Below are positions 42,022-51,688 of a stretch of DNA of 64,000 bases, piece by piece. Position 1 is the stretch's first letter. The number at the start of each line of letters is the position of its first letter. The DNA is taken from positions 2,976,001 to 3,040,000 of the forward strand of contig NZ_CP096882.1 of NCBI RefSeq assembly GCF_023273875.1, read 5' to 3'. Origin of the DNA: Pseudarthrobacter sp. SSS035 (GTDB taxonomy: Bacteria; Actinomycetota; Actinomycetes; Actinomycetales; Micrococcaceae). Below the pieces are notes generated by a model. It searched no databases. It was not told where the DNA came from and saw nothing but the letters and a program-made list of their open reading frames with translations. The position numbers and the translations under genes are program-made.

Positions 42022-42666
42022 ATGTCCGATTTGGTCGTTGTCGGTGCGGGCGGATTTGGTCGCGAGACCCTGGATGTGGTGGAAGCACAGTACACGGTGT
42101 GTAAGAACGCAGATTTCGTCGTTTCGGGAGTTGTTGACGACGATCCTTCGAAAGAAAATCTGGCCCTCCTGGAGGCCAGGGGGATCCGCTACCTCGGAAA
42201 AGTTGAGGAAGCGCTATCGCGCCTCGCCCAGGGCTCACGATTTCTGATCGGCGTAGGTAATCCAGCAGTGAGAACTCGACTGGATGTCCGCTGCCGCGAA
42301 ATGGGAATGGTCCCTGCAACAGCACTTCATCCCAAAGCTGTAATTGGTTCTGCTTTCCATGCAGGGGGAGGTTCTATCGTTTGCGCAGGAGCTCAGATCT
42401 CTACCAATGTCACCTTCGGTAAGAATGTCCACATTAACCCCGCTGCGATTCTGGGACACGACGCATTCCTCGACGATTGCGTGTCTGTGAACCCAGGCGC
42501 GATTATTTCTGGAGGAGTTCGTGTGGAACGGGGTGTCTTAGTAGGCGCCGGTTCCGTTGTCCTCCAAGGGCTAACGATTGGAGCCGGAGCGGTTGTTGGT
42601 GCAGGTGCGGTTGTCGTGAAAGACGTAGCGGAAGGCGCCGTCGTGATGGGCGTTCCTGCCCGCTGA
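42022..42666 (+). CDS. Sugar O/N-acetyltransferase, PglD/NeuD-like
   Basis: A 214-residue protein with an N-terminal Rossmann-like nucleotide-binding half (LVVVGAGGFGRETLDVVEA, VVDDDPSKENL) and a C-terminal left-handed beta helix of hexapeptide repeats (VTFGKNVHINPAAILGHDAFLDDCVSVNPGA, VLVGAGSVVLQGLTIGAGAVVGAGAVV). PglD acetylates the 4-amino group of the UDP-4-amino sugar to give UDP-diNAc-bacillosamine; the conserved catalytic His is probably in LGHDA. ATG at 42022 selected; the upstream open frame is untranslated leader. Followed by its aminotransferase partner. Confidence 0.85.
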   Translation: MSDLVVVGAGGFGRETLDVVEAQYTVCKNADFVVSGVVDDDPSKENLALLEARGIRYLGKVEEALSRLAQGSRFLIGVGNPAVRTRLDVRCREMGMVPATALHPKAVIGSAFHAGGGSIVCAGAQISTNVTFGKNVHINPAAILGHDAFLDDCVSVNPGAIISGGVRVERGVLVGAGSVVLQGLTIGAGAVVGAGAVVVKDVAEGAVVMGVPAR

Positions 42667-42745
42667 CTTTGCGAGTGGTGGGCGTTTGATGTCTATTCCC
42701 GCTCATCCGCGGGTTCGGTTCAGTCTCTGAAGAGGAATGTTAGTA

Positions 42746-43882
42746 ATGTCAAAAGTTTTGTTGTCAGGCCCAGATGTCGGCGTCCTCGAAGAGCAGTATG
42801 TGCTCGCGGCTTTACAGTCCGGATGGGTGGCACCCCTCGGGCCTGATGTGGACCTTTTTGAACGCGAAATGGCAGATCGTGTCGGAGCGGAGCACGCCAT
42901 TGCGCTGAGCTCTGGTACGGCAGCCCTTCACCTTGGCTTGTTGGTCGCAGGGGTACAGCCGGGGGATGCAGTCATCACTTCATCGATGACGTTCGCCGCA
43001 ACAGCCAACGCGATTTCCTATACTGGCGCCAAACCCGTATTCATCGACTGCGAACGAGAAACCGGGAACATGGATCCCGAACTCCTTGAGACGGCCTTGG
43101 TTCAGCTCGTAGCCGAGGGCGTCCGACCGGCTGCAGTCGTACCAGTTGATCTACTTGGCAAGACTGTAAACTACACGGATATTTGTCGCCTGGCTGCAGC
43201 TTATGACATCCCAGTGATCTCTGATGCAGCCGAGTCGCTCGGCGCGACGCATCGCGGCCAAGCCGCCGGCAGCTGGGGGCTGGCGTCGGCCTTCTCCTTT
43301 AACGGCAACAAAATCATGACCACCTCCGGCGGGGGAATGCTGACGACTAACAATGGTGATGTCGCTGCAAAGACTAGGTACCTCGCTACGCAGGCTCGGC
43401 AGCCAGTCCTTCACTACGAGCACACTGAAATTGGCTATAACTATCGCTTGAGTAACATCTTGGCTGCTTTGGGACGTGCGCAATTGAGTCGGCTCGACTC
43501 GATGATCGCTGTCAGACGCCGCCACCGCAGGGCCTACCACTCGCATTTGCAGGGCATTGCAGGCGTCGAACTTTTTGGAGGCGAGGACTACAATGACGAC
43601 AATTGCTGGCTCAGCGCCATAGTGATTGATCCTGTGATTACGGGGCTACACGCCAGCGAACTTCAGATACATTTGGCCGCTACTGGAATTGAGAGCCGAC
43701 CACTATGGAAGCCAATGCATTTGCAACCTGTGTTCGAAGGTCAAAGGGCGCTAGTGAATGGCAATTCACAGTATCTCTTTGAGAATGGCCTAACTCTGCC
43801 AAGTGGGTCTGTCCTGAAGGACGATGACATTTCTCGAGTGCTGGAGGCACTCGATTCATTCTTTGCTGTGAGGCGCGCCTGA
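42746..43882 (+). CDS. DegT/DnrJ/EryC1 sugar aminotransferase, PglE-like
   Basis: A 378-residue PLP enzyme transferring an amino group to C4 of the UDP-4-keto-6-deoxy sugar. Landmarks: SSGTAALHLGLLVAGVQPGDAVITSSMTFAATANAI, DAAESLGATHRGQAAGSWG, and the PLP-lysine in SFNGNKIMTTSGGGM. ATG at 42746 has an AGAGGA ribosome site nine bases upstream; ATG at 42737 would add three residues. The gene is followed by the phosphoglycosyltransferase two bases after its stop. Confidence 0.88.
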   Translation: MSKVLLSGPDVGVLEEQYVLAALQSGWVAPLGPDVDLFEREMADRVGAEHAIALSSGTAALHLGLLVAGVQPGDAVITSSMTFAATANAISYTGAKPVFIDCERETGNMDPELLETALVQLVAEGVRPAAVVPVDLLGKTVNYTDICRLAAAYDIPVISDAAESLGATHRGQAAGSWGLASAFSFNGNKIMTTSGGGMLTTNNGDVAAKTRYLATQARQPVLHYEHTEIGYNYRLSNILAALGRAQLSRLDSMIAVRRRHRRAYHSHLQGIAGVELFGGEDYNDDNCWLSAIVIDPVITGLHASELQIHLAATGIESRPLWKPMHLQPVFEGQRALVNGNSQYLFENGLTLPSGSVLKDDDISRVLEALDSFFAVRRA

Positions 43883-43883
43883 A

Positions 43884-44504
43884 ATGAAAGTTCAAAAATC
43901 AGGATACGACCGCATGAAGAGGTTCTTGGATTTTACCGTCGCGACGACGGGTATTGTATTGACTGGGCCGTTGTTGGGCGCTCTAGCCGTGTTGGTTTTG
44001 ATAAAAGTTGGACGACCAATACTGTTTCGACAGGAACGCCCCGGTCTTAACGGTGAAATTTTCACATTGCTCAAGTTTCGAACGATGAAGACCCCAAATG
44101 AGAAACACGGCCTGGTCACTGATGAGCAGAGATTGACGCCATTTGGAAATATTCTGCGTTCCACGAGCCTCGATGAGTTGCCGACGTTATGGAACGTCGT
44201 CAAGGGTGATATGAGCATCGTCGGTCCTCGCCCCCTGTTGACGAAGTATTTGCCTTTGTATAGTCCAGAGCAAAAGCGCCGACATATTGTTCGGCCTGGC
44301 ATTACTGGTTTAGCACAAGTTCGTGGACGAAACGCAATCTCCTGGGAGGCGAAATTCTCTCACGACATCTACTATGTCGATAATCGTTCCCTGGCTCTCG
44401 ACAGTCAAATTCTGGTCGAGACCGTTCGGACCGTACTTCGACGTACCGGAGTTTCAGCCGACGGCGTTGCGACAATGCCGGAGTACCGCGGTACGTCAGA
44501 TTGA
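43884..44504 (+). CDS. Initiating phosphoglycosyltransferase, PglC-like
   Basis: A 206-residue monotopic sugar transferase that moves phospho-sugar to undecaprenyl phosphate. One N-terminal re-entrant helix (FTVATTGIVLTGPLLGALAVLVLIKVG), then FRQERPGLNGEIFTLLKFRTM, STSLDELPTLWNVVKGDMSIVGPRPLL (catalytic D-E pair) and RPGITGLAQVRGRN. It is the small PglC type rather than the long WbaP. With the three preceding enzymes it predicts a diNAc-bacillosamine-like first sugar. Confidence 0.9.
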   Translation: MKVQKSGYDRMKRFLDFTVATTGIVLTGPLLGALAVLVLIKVGRPILFRQERPGLNGEIFTLLKFRTMKTPNEKHGLVTDEQRLTPFGNILRSTSLDELPTLWNVVKGDMSIVGPRPLLTKYLPLYSPEQKRRHIVRPGITGLAQVRGRNAISWEAKFSHDIYYVDNRSLALDSQILVETVRTVLRRTGVSADGVATMPEYRGTSD

Positions 44505-44582
44505 TGCTTATTGTGATTTGCCCTTCAAATCCGCGGGACAGTCTAACCTTCCTCCGATGATCTAGCGGGGAGATTTGTTTCA

Positions 44583-45869
44583 ATGAGTATTTTGTGCATA
44601 TTTAATACGATTCCTTGGCATTTAGAAATGAGACTATTCATGCGTCGAGACTCTACGACAGATTCAGTGGGACCCGATTCGGCATCTAGGGTCCTTGTCT
44701 TGAATCAATTCGCCGTCCCTGAAGGAAGCCCGGGGGGAACCCGTCATGTTGAGATGTTTTCCTTGCTTTCGCATTGGGAGTCGATTTTCGTCGTAGGCGA
44801 CAGCAACTACTTTTCGGGCGGTGCCATTGAGACGGACGATGCGCGTTTCCGAATTATTAAGACGCGATCCAAAGGAAAGAGCCCATTACGCCGTGCCTTG
44901 GGGTGGGTAGAATTTAGTGCCAAAGCGATTATTGAATGTTTCGATGGGCGTCGCGTTGACATCGTTTACGCTTCATCACCCCATTTATTGGCTCCTGTTG
45001 CTGGTTGGGTTGTTGCGAAGTTTAAACGCGCTCGACTGATCGTTGAAATTCGAGATCTGTGGCCGGAGTCGTTCGTTGCATTGGGTGCAATAAGACGAGG
45101 CGGAATCACGTACAGGGCGCTGCGCATACTGGAAAAATGGATATATCGACGCGCTGACTGGATAGTCGGCGTCAGCGAACGTTGGCGACCCTATTTTGAG
45201 GAGAACGCACCGGGAAAGGGCTATTCGTCCATTCCTAATGGTACGGACGTGACGGCCTTTGACGCGGCTGTGCCTTACGAGGGTGTGATTGGATCAGGCC
45301 ATGAGGCAACTTCCGGTCTCAAGTTTGTTTTTGCCGGATCGCATGGTCCAAAAGATGGGCTCGATCTGCTATTGGACGTAGTTGCGGACTTTCCAGATGA
45401 CGTATTTGTCCTTATTGGTGACGGCACGGACAAAGCGAAAATTACGGCACGAGTTGAAAGTGAGCGGCTCACCAACGTCCTACTACTACCTCCGGTAACC
45501 AAGTCAGAGCTGCCACGCTATCTCAAACTGATGGACGTCGGACTGCATTTGGTCTCGGACTGGGATGTCTTCAAGAAGGGTATGAGCCCCAACAAACTTC
45601 ACGACTACCTGGGTTCGGGTCTACCTGTTGTTAGTAACGCGGAGGGGGAACCCCATGTCATTCTGAATGAGTCCGGTGCTGGATTCGGGGTTGCCCCGCT
45701 GGAAATAGCATCGGGGCTCAGACTCATGAAGGAGCTCGCCGCAGAGGAACGAGCCGCAATGGGCAAACGAGGCAGGTCCTGGATGCTCGAGAATCGTTCG
45801 CGGACTATAGTCGCGAAAACGCTTGAGGACTTGCTTAACACTGTCGCGGGCAAACCTTCTCGTGGATGA
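44583..45869 (+). CDS. Glycosyltransferase family 4 (WbuB-like)
   Basis: A 428-residue GT-B glycosyltransferase. N-terminal acceptor domain (VLVLNQFAVPEGSPGGTRHVEMF, VYASSPHLLAPVAGW, IVEIRDLWPESFVALG) and C-terminal donor domain (KFVFAGSHGPKDGLDLLLD, VFVLIGDGTDKAKI, GMSPNKLHDYLGSGLPVVSNAEGEP). The family is close to WbuB/PelF-like fucosaminyl or GlcNAc transferases of O-antigen loci. Start uncertain among ATG 44583, 44628 and 44640; similarity begins after about residue 36. It is the only evident glycosyltransferase after the initiating enzyme. Base composition is lower in GC than the flanking core. Confidence 0.85.
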   Translation: MSILCIFNTIPWHLEMRLFMRRDSTTDSVGPDSASRVLVLNQFAVPEGSPGGTRHVEMFSLLSHWESIFVVGDSNYFSGGAIETDDARFRIIKTRSKGKSPLRRALGWVEFSAKAIIECFDGRRVDIVYASSPHLLAPVAGWVVAKFKRARLIVEIRDLWPESFVALGAIRRGGITYRALRILEKWIYRRADWIVGVSERWRPYFEENAPGKGYSSIPNGTDVTAFDAAVPYEGVIGSGHEATSGLKFVFAGSHGPKDGLDLLLDVVADFPDDVFVLIGDGTDKAKITARVESERLTNVLLLPPVTKSELPRYLKLMDVGLHLVSDWDVFKKGMSPNKLHDYLGSGLPVVSNAEGEPHVILNESGAGFGVAPLEIASGLRLMKELAAEERAAMGKRGRSWMLENRSRTIVAKTLEDLLNTVAGKPSRG

Positions 45870-45998
45870 AGATCGTGTCCTGAGGGTAGCTGTTCGGGCT
45901 CGTATGCGTAGTGAATATGGGCCGGCCGTGGTGGTCCCAAGTGCGAAAGCTTCCGCGGTGCTGTTCGGTGCAGAACGGGTCGTGCCCGTGGTGCGTGG

Positions 45999-47270
45999 AT
46001 GAAGGTTTTCCGGCGCCTTTCATCACTGAAGTTACCGTTCATGCTCCTTATTGCGCAGGTAACGATCGCGTTTGGGGGCCTCCTCGCTAACGTGCTGAGT
46101 GCCCGGGGCCTGGGTGCAGAGGGTAGAGGACAACTGGCGCTGTATCTTCAGGTGACTTATGTAGTGGGAACGCTCGTGATACTGGGGCGCGACAGATCGT
46201 TCCCTGCCGTGATATCCGAGCAACGTGGATTAGCTGCGGGTACGAATGATTTCGCACGTCTGCTTGGTCTCCCATGCCTTCTGGCGTTGGCGATTTGCGC
46301 TGTTACTTCGGGATTTTTGGCAAACCAAGGGATGGTGCATATTGTATGGCTTGCGGCAGCACTGTGGCTGGTCGTTATTGGCAACATACTTACGTCAGCA
46401 ACGCGCTCAGTTTCAATAGCTAGCGGTGAGGGGCGGGGGTACGCAATTGGTATGGGGGTCTCCCAAATCGTCTTATTGGGTATTTTCCTCCTATTTTTTG
46501 TTTTGGGAATTGATGAGTCTACATTATGGTTTTCTGCCTACGGCGTAGCGCTTGCGGTTCCGTTTATCAGCGTATCCCTTGCTCGGGGCTTAGGAACGAA
46601 TGTCCTCGGACGAACAGCTCGTCAGATGAGGAGAATTAGGAGACTGGGTTTCACACTAGTTCCTTCTTCAACAGCGGAAATTATCACAGCCCGACTTGAT
46701 CGTCTGCTTATTCCGATTTTTGCAGGCTATTCCGCACTCGGCTACTATGCAGTCATAGCAACGTTCACGGAGTTAATTATCTGGCCAATTCGACACTATA
46801 TTGATAGTAATGTCCCCAAGTGGGCAGCTGAGGCCAGCAATGGGGCTGTGCTCAAAGTTAGGCGCGCAGTTTTGATCGTTTTTGGACTCTCCATGTGTTT
46901 GAGTCTAATTGTTGGAGTGGCGATTTGGCTGCTGGTCCCAGTGCTATTCGGCACTGAGTTCCTGGCGTCACGTGAACTCATTCTGCCGTTAGTTCTTGGA
47001 TCTGGAACCTACGGTCTTTCTCGGTTGGCTGTCGGTATTGCCACTGCAAGGGGCGCAAGTAAGCACGTGAACGTCATCAATATCTTCGGCATGATGGCAT
47101 CTGTGGTTCTCTACCTATGCCTGATTCCTGCCGGGGGTGCGGTTGGGGCGGCATGGGCAAGTTTCGGGGCCTATTTCTTGGCTTCCTGCGCTGGCGCAGT
47201 GTATCTCGCAAAATCTAACGCCAAGGTAATGAGTGTTGGCGGCATTCGGGAATTGGAGGATCCGAAGTGA
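45999..47270 (+). CDS. Polysaccharide flippase (Wzx-like, MOP superfamily)
   Basis: A 423-residue integral membrane protein with about 12 hydrophobic helices; the first (LPFMLLIAQVTIAFGGLLANVLSARGLGAEGRGQLAL) carries the usual LxxARxLGxxGxG signature of O-antigen translocases. It would flip lipid-linked repeat units across the membrane. Codon use is clearly less GC-rich than the core genes. It overlaps the next gene by four bases (GTGA), so flippase and polymerase are co-translated. Confidence 0.82.
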   Translation: MKVFRRLSSLKLPFMLLIAQVTIAFGGLLANVLSARGLGAEGRGQLALYLQVTYVVGTLVILGRDRSFPAVISEQRGLAAGTNDFARLLGLPCLLALAICAVTSGFLANQGMVHIVWLAAALWLVVIGNILTSATRSVSIASGEGRGYAIGMGVSQIVLLGIFLLFFVLGIDESTLWFSAYGVALAVPFISVSLARGLGTNVLGRTARQMRRIRRLGFTLVPSSTAEIITARLDRLLIPIFAGYSALGYYAVIATFTELIIWPIRHYIDSNVPKWAAEASNGAVLKVRRAVLIVFGLSMCLSLIVGVAIWLLVPVLFGTEFLASRELILPLVLGSGTYGLSRLAVGIATARGASKHVNVINIFGMMASVVLYLCLIPAGGAVGAAWASFGAYFLASCAGAVYLAKSNAKVMSVGGIRELEDPK

Positions 47271-48523
47271 CCAATGGAGTTCAGATCCGTTCAGTTGTCG
47301 TTCACCGCCAAGAGATCCTTGGTGGGATCACCGCCGCCGTTTCTTACCTATGTGTACTCTCCGGTAATTTCTTGGTTCCCCTATTTGGTGTGAAGCTTGA
47401 GATACGAGTTTTTCTCGCCGTCGTAAGCTGGCTGCTTTGGCTTCTTTGGCGCTGCACCAGCCAGCAACTCAATTTACGTTACGTCTTTAGCGCATATTCC
47501 TGGGTTTTATGGGGCAGCCTTTGTTTCATGTTTTTGAGCGCACTAACAGGTCCAGGTTTAGAGAACTCACAGGAACTGCTTGTGGGATTCGTGGTGATAG
47601 CATCTAGTGTTTCTATTATTGTAGACATTCTCAGTTCCTACCCATCGATGATTAAACATATCTTTCTCGTGCTTATTATTGTTGGCTATTGTTATGCTGT
47701 GGCGGGTATATTTTCCGGCCCTGGGTTGCAGGGTCGCTATTCAGCATTCGGTGGCGGCCCCAATGTTTTCGGTCGTATTGTTGGGTTCTCTCTAGTTGCT
47801 CTCATCGTGCATGTGACGTTGTATAAGAAATATTGGCTTCTCTTTTCTTTGCCGCTGCCACTAATGGCGCTCGTCCTTAGTGGAAGCCGCGGCGCCATGT
47901 TGTCGGCCGGAATTGCAGCCGCCGTTGTAGGTATCTTGCTTCTTAGGAGCTACAAATTTCCCCAACTGTTTATGATCTTGATCGTGCTGATGGTTCTTTT
48001 CGTTATTATGATCAACTTTGCTCCAAGTTCTGTCGCAGATATTTTTAGGCAGCGAATCATTGAACAGACCTTGGGCCAAGGATATGACTCAGGCCGATCA
48101 GAACTGTACGATGTGGCGTGGGCGATGTTCGCAGGTAGTCCTATATTTGGTGTAGGCGTCGGCGGTTATTTTGCATTATTCGGTTCAACGACTTCTTCAG
48201 GATTCGAGTATGCCCATAATATTGTGCTGCAAATATTGGCGGAGACAGGCGTTGTTGGCTTTGTCGTTGTTTTGCTTCCAATGTTCTTGATCGTAGCAAG
48301 ATCTTTGATTCGACCGCCTCAAAGCATTGAATCGACTGGCGCATTGGGGCTTGGATTGCTGATTATAGTTTCTTCTATGTTTTCTGGCGGGTATTATGAT
48401 TTCCGATATGCGTGGCTTTTTGTGGGTGTCCTCTGGGTGTGTCAAAGCATTGAGTCAAAAAATGATTTTCGCCAACTCGGGAAGATGAACGTAATACGGA
48501 GCCGCGGCAGCACTGAGATTTAA
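47267..48523 (+). CDS. O-antigen ligase/polymerase family protein (Wzy-like)
   Basis: A 418-residue protein with about 11 membrane helices and a large outside loop; GSRGAML followed by GYDSGRSELYDVAWAMFAGSPIFGVGVGGYFALF and EYAHNIVLQILAETGVVG is the O-antigen ligase/Wzy pattern (with the loop Arg and the YAHN motif). It would polymerise the repeat units. It is the lowest-GC gene of the window and rich in Phe, Ile and Ser, as Wzy proteins commonly are. GTG start overlapping the flippase stop. Confidence 0.82.
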   Translation: MTNGVQIRSVVVHRQEILGGITAAVSYLCVLSGNFLVPLFGVKLEIRVFLAVVSWLLWLLWRCTSQQLNLRYVFSAYSWVLWGSLCFMFLSALTGPGLENSQELLVGFVVIASSVSIIVDILSSYPSMIKHIFLVLIIVGYCYAVAGIFSGPGLQGRYSAFGGGPNVFGRIVGFSLVALIVHVTLYKKYWLLFSLPLPLMALVLSGSRGAMLSAGIAAAVVGILLLRSYKFPQLFMILIVLMVLFVIMINFAPSSVADIFRQRIIEQTLGQGYDSGRSELYDVAWAMFAGSPIFGVGVGGYFALFGSTTSSGFEYAHNIVLQILAETGVVGFVVVLLPMFLIVARSLIRPPQSIESTGALGLGLLIIVSSMFSGGYYDFRYAWLFVGVLWVCQSIESKNDFRQLGKMNVIRSRGSTEI

Positions 48524-48653
48524 GCTTTTCGATGCCATTAATACAGGTTTTGCATCCCGTGTTGTTGGCTAACCGGTGTTACCGTCAGGAATATATCATG
48601 CTGACTCTTTGGTAATTGGCCCCAGAGTCTAATAGAGAAAAGGCATAAGAATC

Positions 48654-49943
48654 GTGAAGATCGCTGTAATTGCGTTGGGGAAAATCGGATTGCCGCTGGC
48701 GGTCCAATTCGCGTCGAAAGGCCATGATGTCGTCGGCGTAGACGTGAATCGGCAAGTGGTCGACCTTGTAAATGCTGGCATCGAGCCGTTTCCTGGTGAA
48801 TCGCATCTGCAGGAGAACCTATCTGAAGTCGTTGTCGCGGGCAGGCTTCGCGCCACCTGCGATTTCGCGGAAGCTGTGCCGGGGGCAGACGCAGTGGTAC
48901 TCGTGGTGCCCTTGTTCGTTGACGCTGATGCAAAGCCGGACTTCGGGTGGATGGACAGCGCAACGGCAGATCTAGCTAGGAATTTGACACCCGGGACTCT
49001 CGTGTCTTATGAAACCACCCTCCCGGTGGGGACTACTCGCTCCCGTTGGAAGCCCGCACTTGAGGCCGGTTCCGGCCTAATTGAGGGCGTGGATTTTCAC
49101 CTTGTCTTTTCCCCGGAGCGCGTCCTCACCGGTCGAGTATTTGAAGATCTGCGCAAGTACCCGAAGCTCGTCGGAGGCTTGTCCGAAGCGGGTGCTGCGA
49201 AGGCCATTGAGTTCTACGAATCCGTGTTGGACTTCGACGAGCGTGCAGACCTCGACAGGCCGAACGGTGTCTGGGACCTCGGGTCCGCAGAAGCATCCGA
49301 GCTGGCCAAGCTGGCCGAGACGACCTATCGCGACGTTAATATCGGGTTGGCTAACCAGTTTGCGCGTTTCGCCGCCGAGACAGGCATTGACATATACCAT
49401 GTCATTGAAGCTTCCAACTCTCAGCCCTACAGCCATATCCACCAACCCGGTATCGCCGTTGGTGGCCATTGCATCCCGGTGTACCCGCGCCTCTACCTCT
49501 GGAATGATCCGGAAGCGACAGTAGTTCGGGCCGCGCGCGCTGCCAATGCCAGCATGCCCGAATACACGGTAGGCCTCCTTGAAGGTGCATATGGTGCTCT
49601 TGCAGGCGCCCGAGTCGTCGTCCTGGGTGCTGCCTATCGGGGCGGAGTAAAGGAGACTGCTTTTTCCGGCGTCTTTGATACGGTGCTTTCGCTCGAGAAG
49701 CGCGGCGCCGAGGTATTGGTGCATGATCCGTTGTACACGGATGCAGAATTGGAGAAGCTCGGATTTGCAGCGTATCACTTCGGTGAACCCATTGATGCTG
49801 CTGTCGTTCAGGCAGACCACACTGAATACCGGAAACTGTCGTCTGCAGAATTACCGGGCATTAAGGCGTTCATCGACGGCCGCAAAGTGAGTTCTCCTGA
49901 TCGATGGGACGGGGCCATTTATCGAGTCATTGGAAAGGCCTGA
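48654..49943 (+). CDS. UDP-N-acetylhexosamine 6-dehydrogenase (WbpA/WecC-like)
   Basis: A 429-residue NAD-dependent nucleotide-sugar dehydrogenase oxidising C6 to a uronic acid. N-terminal Rossmann fold (KIAVIALGKIGLPLAVQFASKGHDVVGVDVN), TTLPVGTT, FSPERVLTGRVFEDL, and the catalytic Cys273 in GGHCIPVYP, plus the C-terminal VLGAAYRGGVKETAFS. GTG start after a moderately purine-rich leader. Together with the next three genes it forms a WbpA-D-E-B-like set making UDP-2,3-diacetamido-2,3-dideoxy-uronic acid. Confidence 0.88.
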   Translation: MKIAVIALGKIGLPLAVQFASKGHDVVGVDVNRQVVDLVNAGIEPFPGESHLQENLSEVVVAGRLRATCDFAEAVPGADAVVLVVPLFVDADAKPDFGWMDSATADLARNLTPGTLVSYETTLPVGTTRSRWKPALEAGSGLIEGVDFHLVFSPERVLTGRVFEDLRKYPKLVGGLSEAGAAKAIEFYESVLDFDERADLDRPNGVWDLGSAEASELAKLAETTYRDVNIGLANQFARFAAETGIDIYHVIEASNSQPYSHIHQPGIAVGGHCIPVYPRLYLWNDPEATVVRAARAANASMPEYTVGLLEGAYGALAGARVVVLGAAYRGGVKETAFSGVFDTVLSLEKRGAEVLVHDPLYTDAELEKLGFAAYHFGEPIDAAVVQADHTEYRKLSSAELPGIKAFIDGRKVSSPDRWDGAIYRVIGKA

Positions 49944-50000
49944 CACTGTTTTTCTGCCGACGTCCTGGTGGGCCGCGGCACTCTCGAGAGGAACCAAAGT

Positions 50001-50600
50001 ATGACTACGACCATAGCTGCGAGTGCTGACGTTTCGGATCAGGCCATACTCGGCGAAGGCACAAAGGTCTGGCACCTTGCCCAGGTTCGCGAACAGGCCA
50101 ACCTTGGCAATAACTGCATTGTAGGCCGTGGCGCCTACATCGGCACCGGCGTACGGATCGGTGAGAATACCAAGATCCAAAACTACGCGCTGGTCTACGA
50201 GCCGGCCGAGCTGGGCAAAGGTGTATTTATTGGCCCGGGCGTGGTACTCACCAATGACACGTACCCGCGTTCGGTTAGTCCTGACGGCTCGCTCAAGAGC
50301 GCCTGCGACTGGGCGCCTGTCGGTGTAACCATCGAGGATGGAGCTTCGATCGGTGCGCGCGCTGTGTGCGTCGCCCCTTTAAGGGTAGGGCGCTGGGCAA
50401 CGGTCGCGGCCGGCGCTGTCGTCACTAAGGACGTGCCCGCTTTCGCACTTGTCGCGGGAGTTCCCGCACGCCGCCTCGGATGGGTAGGCAAGGCCGGGGA
50501 ACCGCTGTTGCTGAAGGACACCTTCTGGGTGTGTCCGGCCACCGGAGCCAAGTACATAGAAGATGGAATTTCGTTGAAAGAATTCGAGGAGAACGAATGA
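50001..50600 (+). CDS. UDP-sugar N-acetyltransferase, WbpD-like
   Basis: A 199-residue left-handed beta-helix acetyltransferase, full of hexapeptide repeats (NLGNNCIVGRGAYIGTGVRIGENTKIQNYALVYEPAELGKGVFIGPGVVLTND). WbpD homologues acetylate the 3-amino group of the UDP-GlcNAc3N-uronate; the family's FIGPGVV.TND.(Y/F)PR stretch is present. ATG at 50001 has GAGAGGAACC upstream. Its stop overlaps the aminotransferase start (ATGA). Confidence 0.88.
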   Translation: MTTTIAASADVSDQAILGEGTKVWHLAQVREQANLGNNCIVGRGAYIGTGVRIGENTKIQNYALVYEPAELGKGVFIGPGVVLTNDTYPRSVSPDGSLKSACDWAPVGVTIEDGASIGARAVCVAPLRVGRWATVAAGAVVTKDVPAFALVAGVPARRLGWVGKAGEPLLLKDTFWVCPATGAKYIEDGISLKEFEENE

Positions 50601-51688
50601 GCTACGACTTTATCCCAGCCGCAAAACCGATCATCGGCGACGCTGAACGGGCCGCAGTGGACGCTGTTCTGGCCACGGGAATGCTCGCTCAAGGCACCCA
50701 GGTGGCCGAATTCGAGAAGGAGTTCTCTGACGTTCTCCTGGACGGCCGCGCCTCCGTCGCTGTGAATTCCGGCACTTCTGGATTGCATCTGGGCCTTCTT
50801 GCCTCAGGCGTCGGCGCGGGCGATGAAGTCATCGTCCCCTCCTTTACCTTTGCTGCAACCGGAAATTCCGTTGCGCTAACCGGGGCCACCCCCGTGTTTG
50901 CCGACATCGAACTGGACCACTACTCCCTGGACGTTGAACACGTGGCCTCCCTGATAACGGACAGGACCAAGGGCATCATGCCCGTCCACCTTTACGGCCA
51001 TCCGTTCGACGTCGCAGGCTTCACTAAGCTAGCTGAAGAGCGCGGCATCGACCTCTACGAAGACGCCGCCCAAGCCCACGGCGCCAGCTTCAATGGACAG
51101 AAGGTGGGAACGTTCGGGAAGTTCGCGATGTTCAGCCTTTACCCGACAAAGAACATGACGTCCGGTGAGGGCGGCATGGTCTCCACCCCGGACGTAACTG
51201 TGGAGCGAAACCTGCGGCTACTGCGAAACCAGGGCATGCAAAAACAGTATGAAAATGAACTCGTAGGTTTCAATGCCAGGATGACAGACGTGCATGCCTC
51301 CATTGGACGCGTGCAGCTCAAGAAGGTTCTCGGCTGGACGGAACAACGCCAGCACAATGCCGCATTCCTTACGGAAAATCTGGAAGGCGTCGGCACGCCC
51401 AAGGTCGCGGAAGGGGCATCCCACGTATATCACCAGTACACGATCCGCATTTCTGAGGATCGCGATGGGCTGGCCAAGGCCCTGCGGGACGAATACAACA
51501 TCGGTTCCGGTGTCTACTATCCAGTCCCTAATCATCGTCTTCCGTCCTTCGATGGCACCGTGGACCTACCTAACACCGAAACCGCAGCCATGGAAGTTCT
51601 GTCGCTACCGGTCCACCCGTCATTAGGGCAGGCCGACCTTGAACGCATCGTCATAGCGGTCAACAAGCTCGCCCGGGCAGGCGCCTGA
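50597..51688 (+). CDS. DegT/DnrJ sugar aminotransferase, WbpE-like
   Basis: A 363-residue PLP aminotransferase adding an amino group to C3 of the keto-uronate. Features: VNSGTSGLHLGLLASGVGAGDEVIVPSFTFAATGNSVAL, EDAAQAHGASFNGQKVGTFG, PLP-lysine in SLYPTKNMTSGEGGM. It differs from the first aminotransferase (42746), matching the WbpE rather than the PglE branch. ATGA overlap with the acetyltransferase and TGATG overlap with the oxidoreductase show tight coupling. Confidence 0.9.
   Translation: MSYDFIPAAKPIIGDAERAAVDAVLATGMLAQGTQVAEFEKEFSDVLLDGRASVAVNSGTSGLHLGLLASGVGAGDEVIVPSFTFAATGNSVALTGATPVFADIELDHYSLDVEHVASLITDRTKGIMPVHLYGHPFDVAGFTKLAEERGIDLYEDAAQAHGASFNGQKVGTFGKFAMFSLYPTKNMTSGEGGMVSTPDVTVERNLRLLRNQGMQKQYENELVGFNARMTDVHASIGRVQLKKVLGWTEQRQHNAAFLTENLEGVGTPKVAEGASHVYHQYTIRISEDRDGLAKALRDEYNIGSGVYYPVPNHRLPSFDGTVDLPNTETAAMEVLSLPVHPSLGQADLERIVIAVNKLARAGA

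Noticed and set aside
45835..46026. Leftward 63-codon frame across the gap between the glycosyltransferase and flippase
   Set aside because: GC-rich third positions and a natural-looking end (GRPIFTTHTSPNSYPQDTIF) made it tempting as a remnant, but it overlaps both real genes and no family is recognised.
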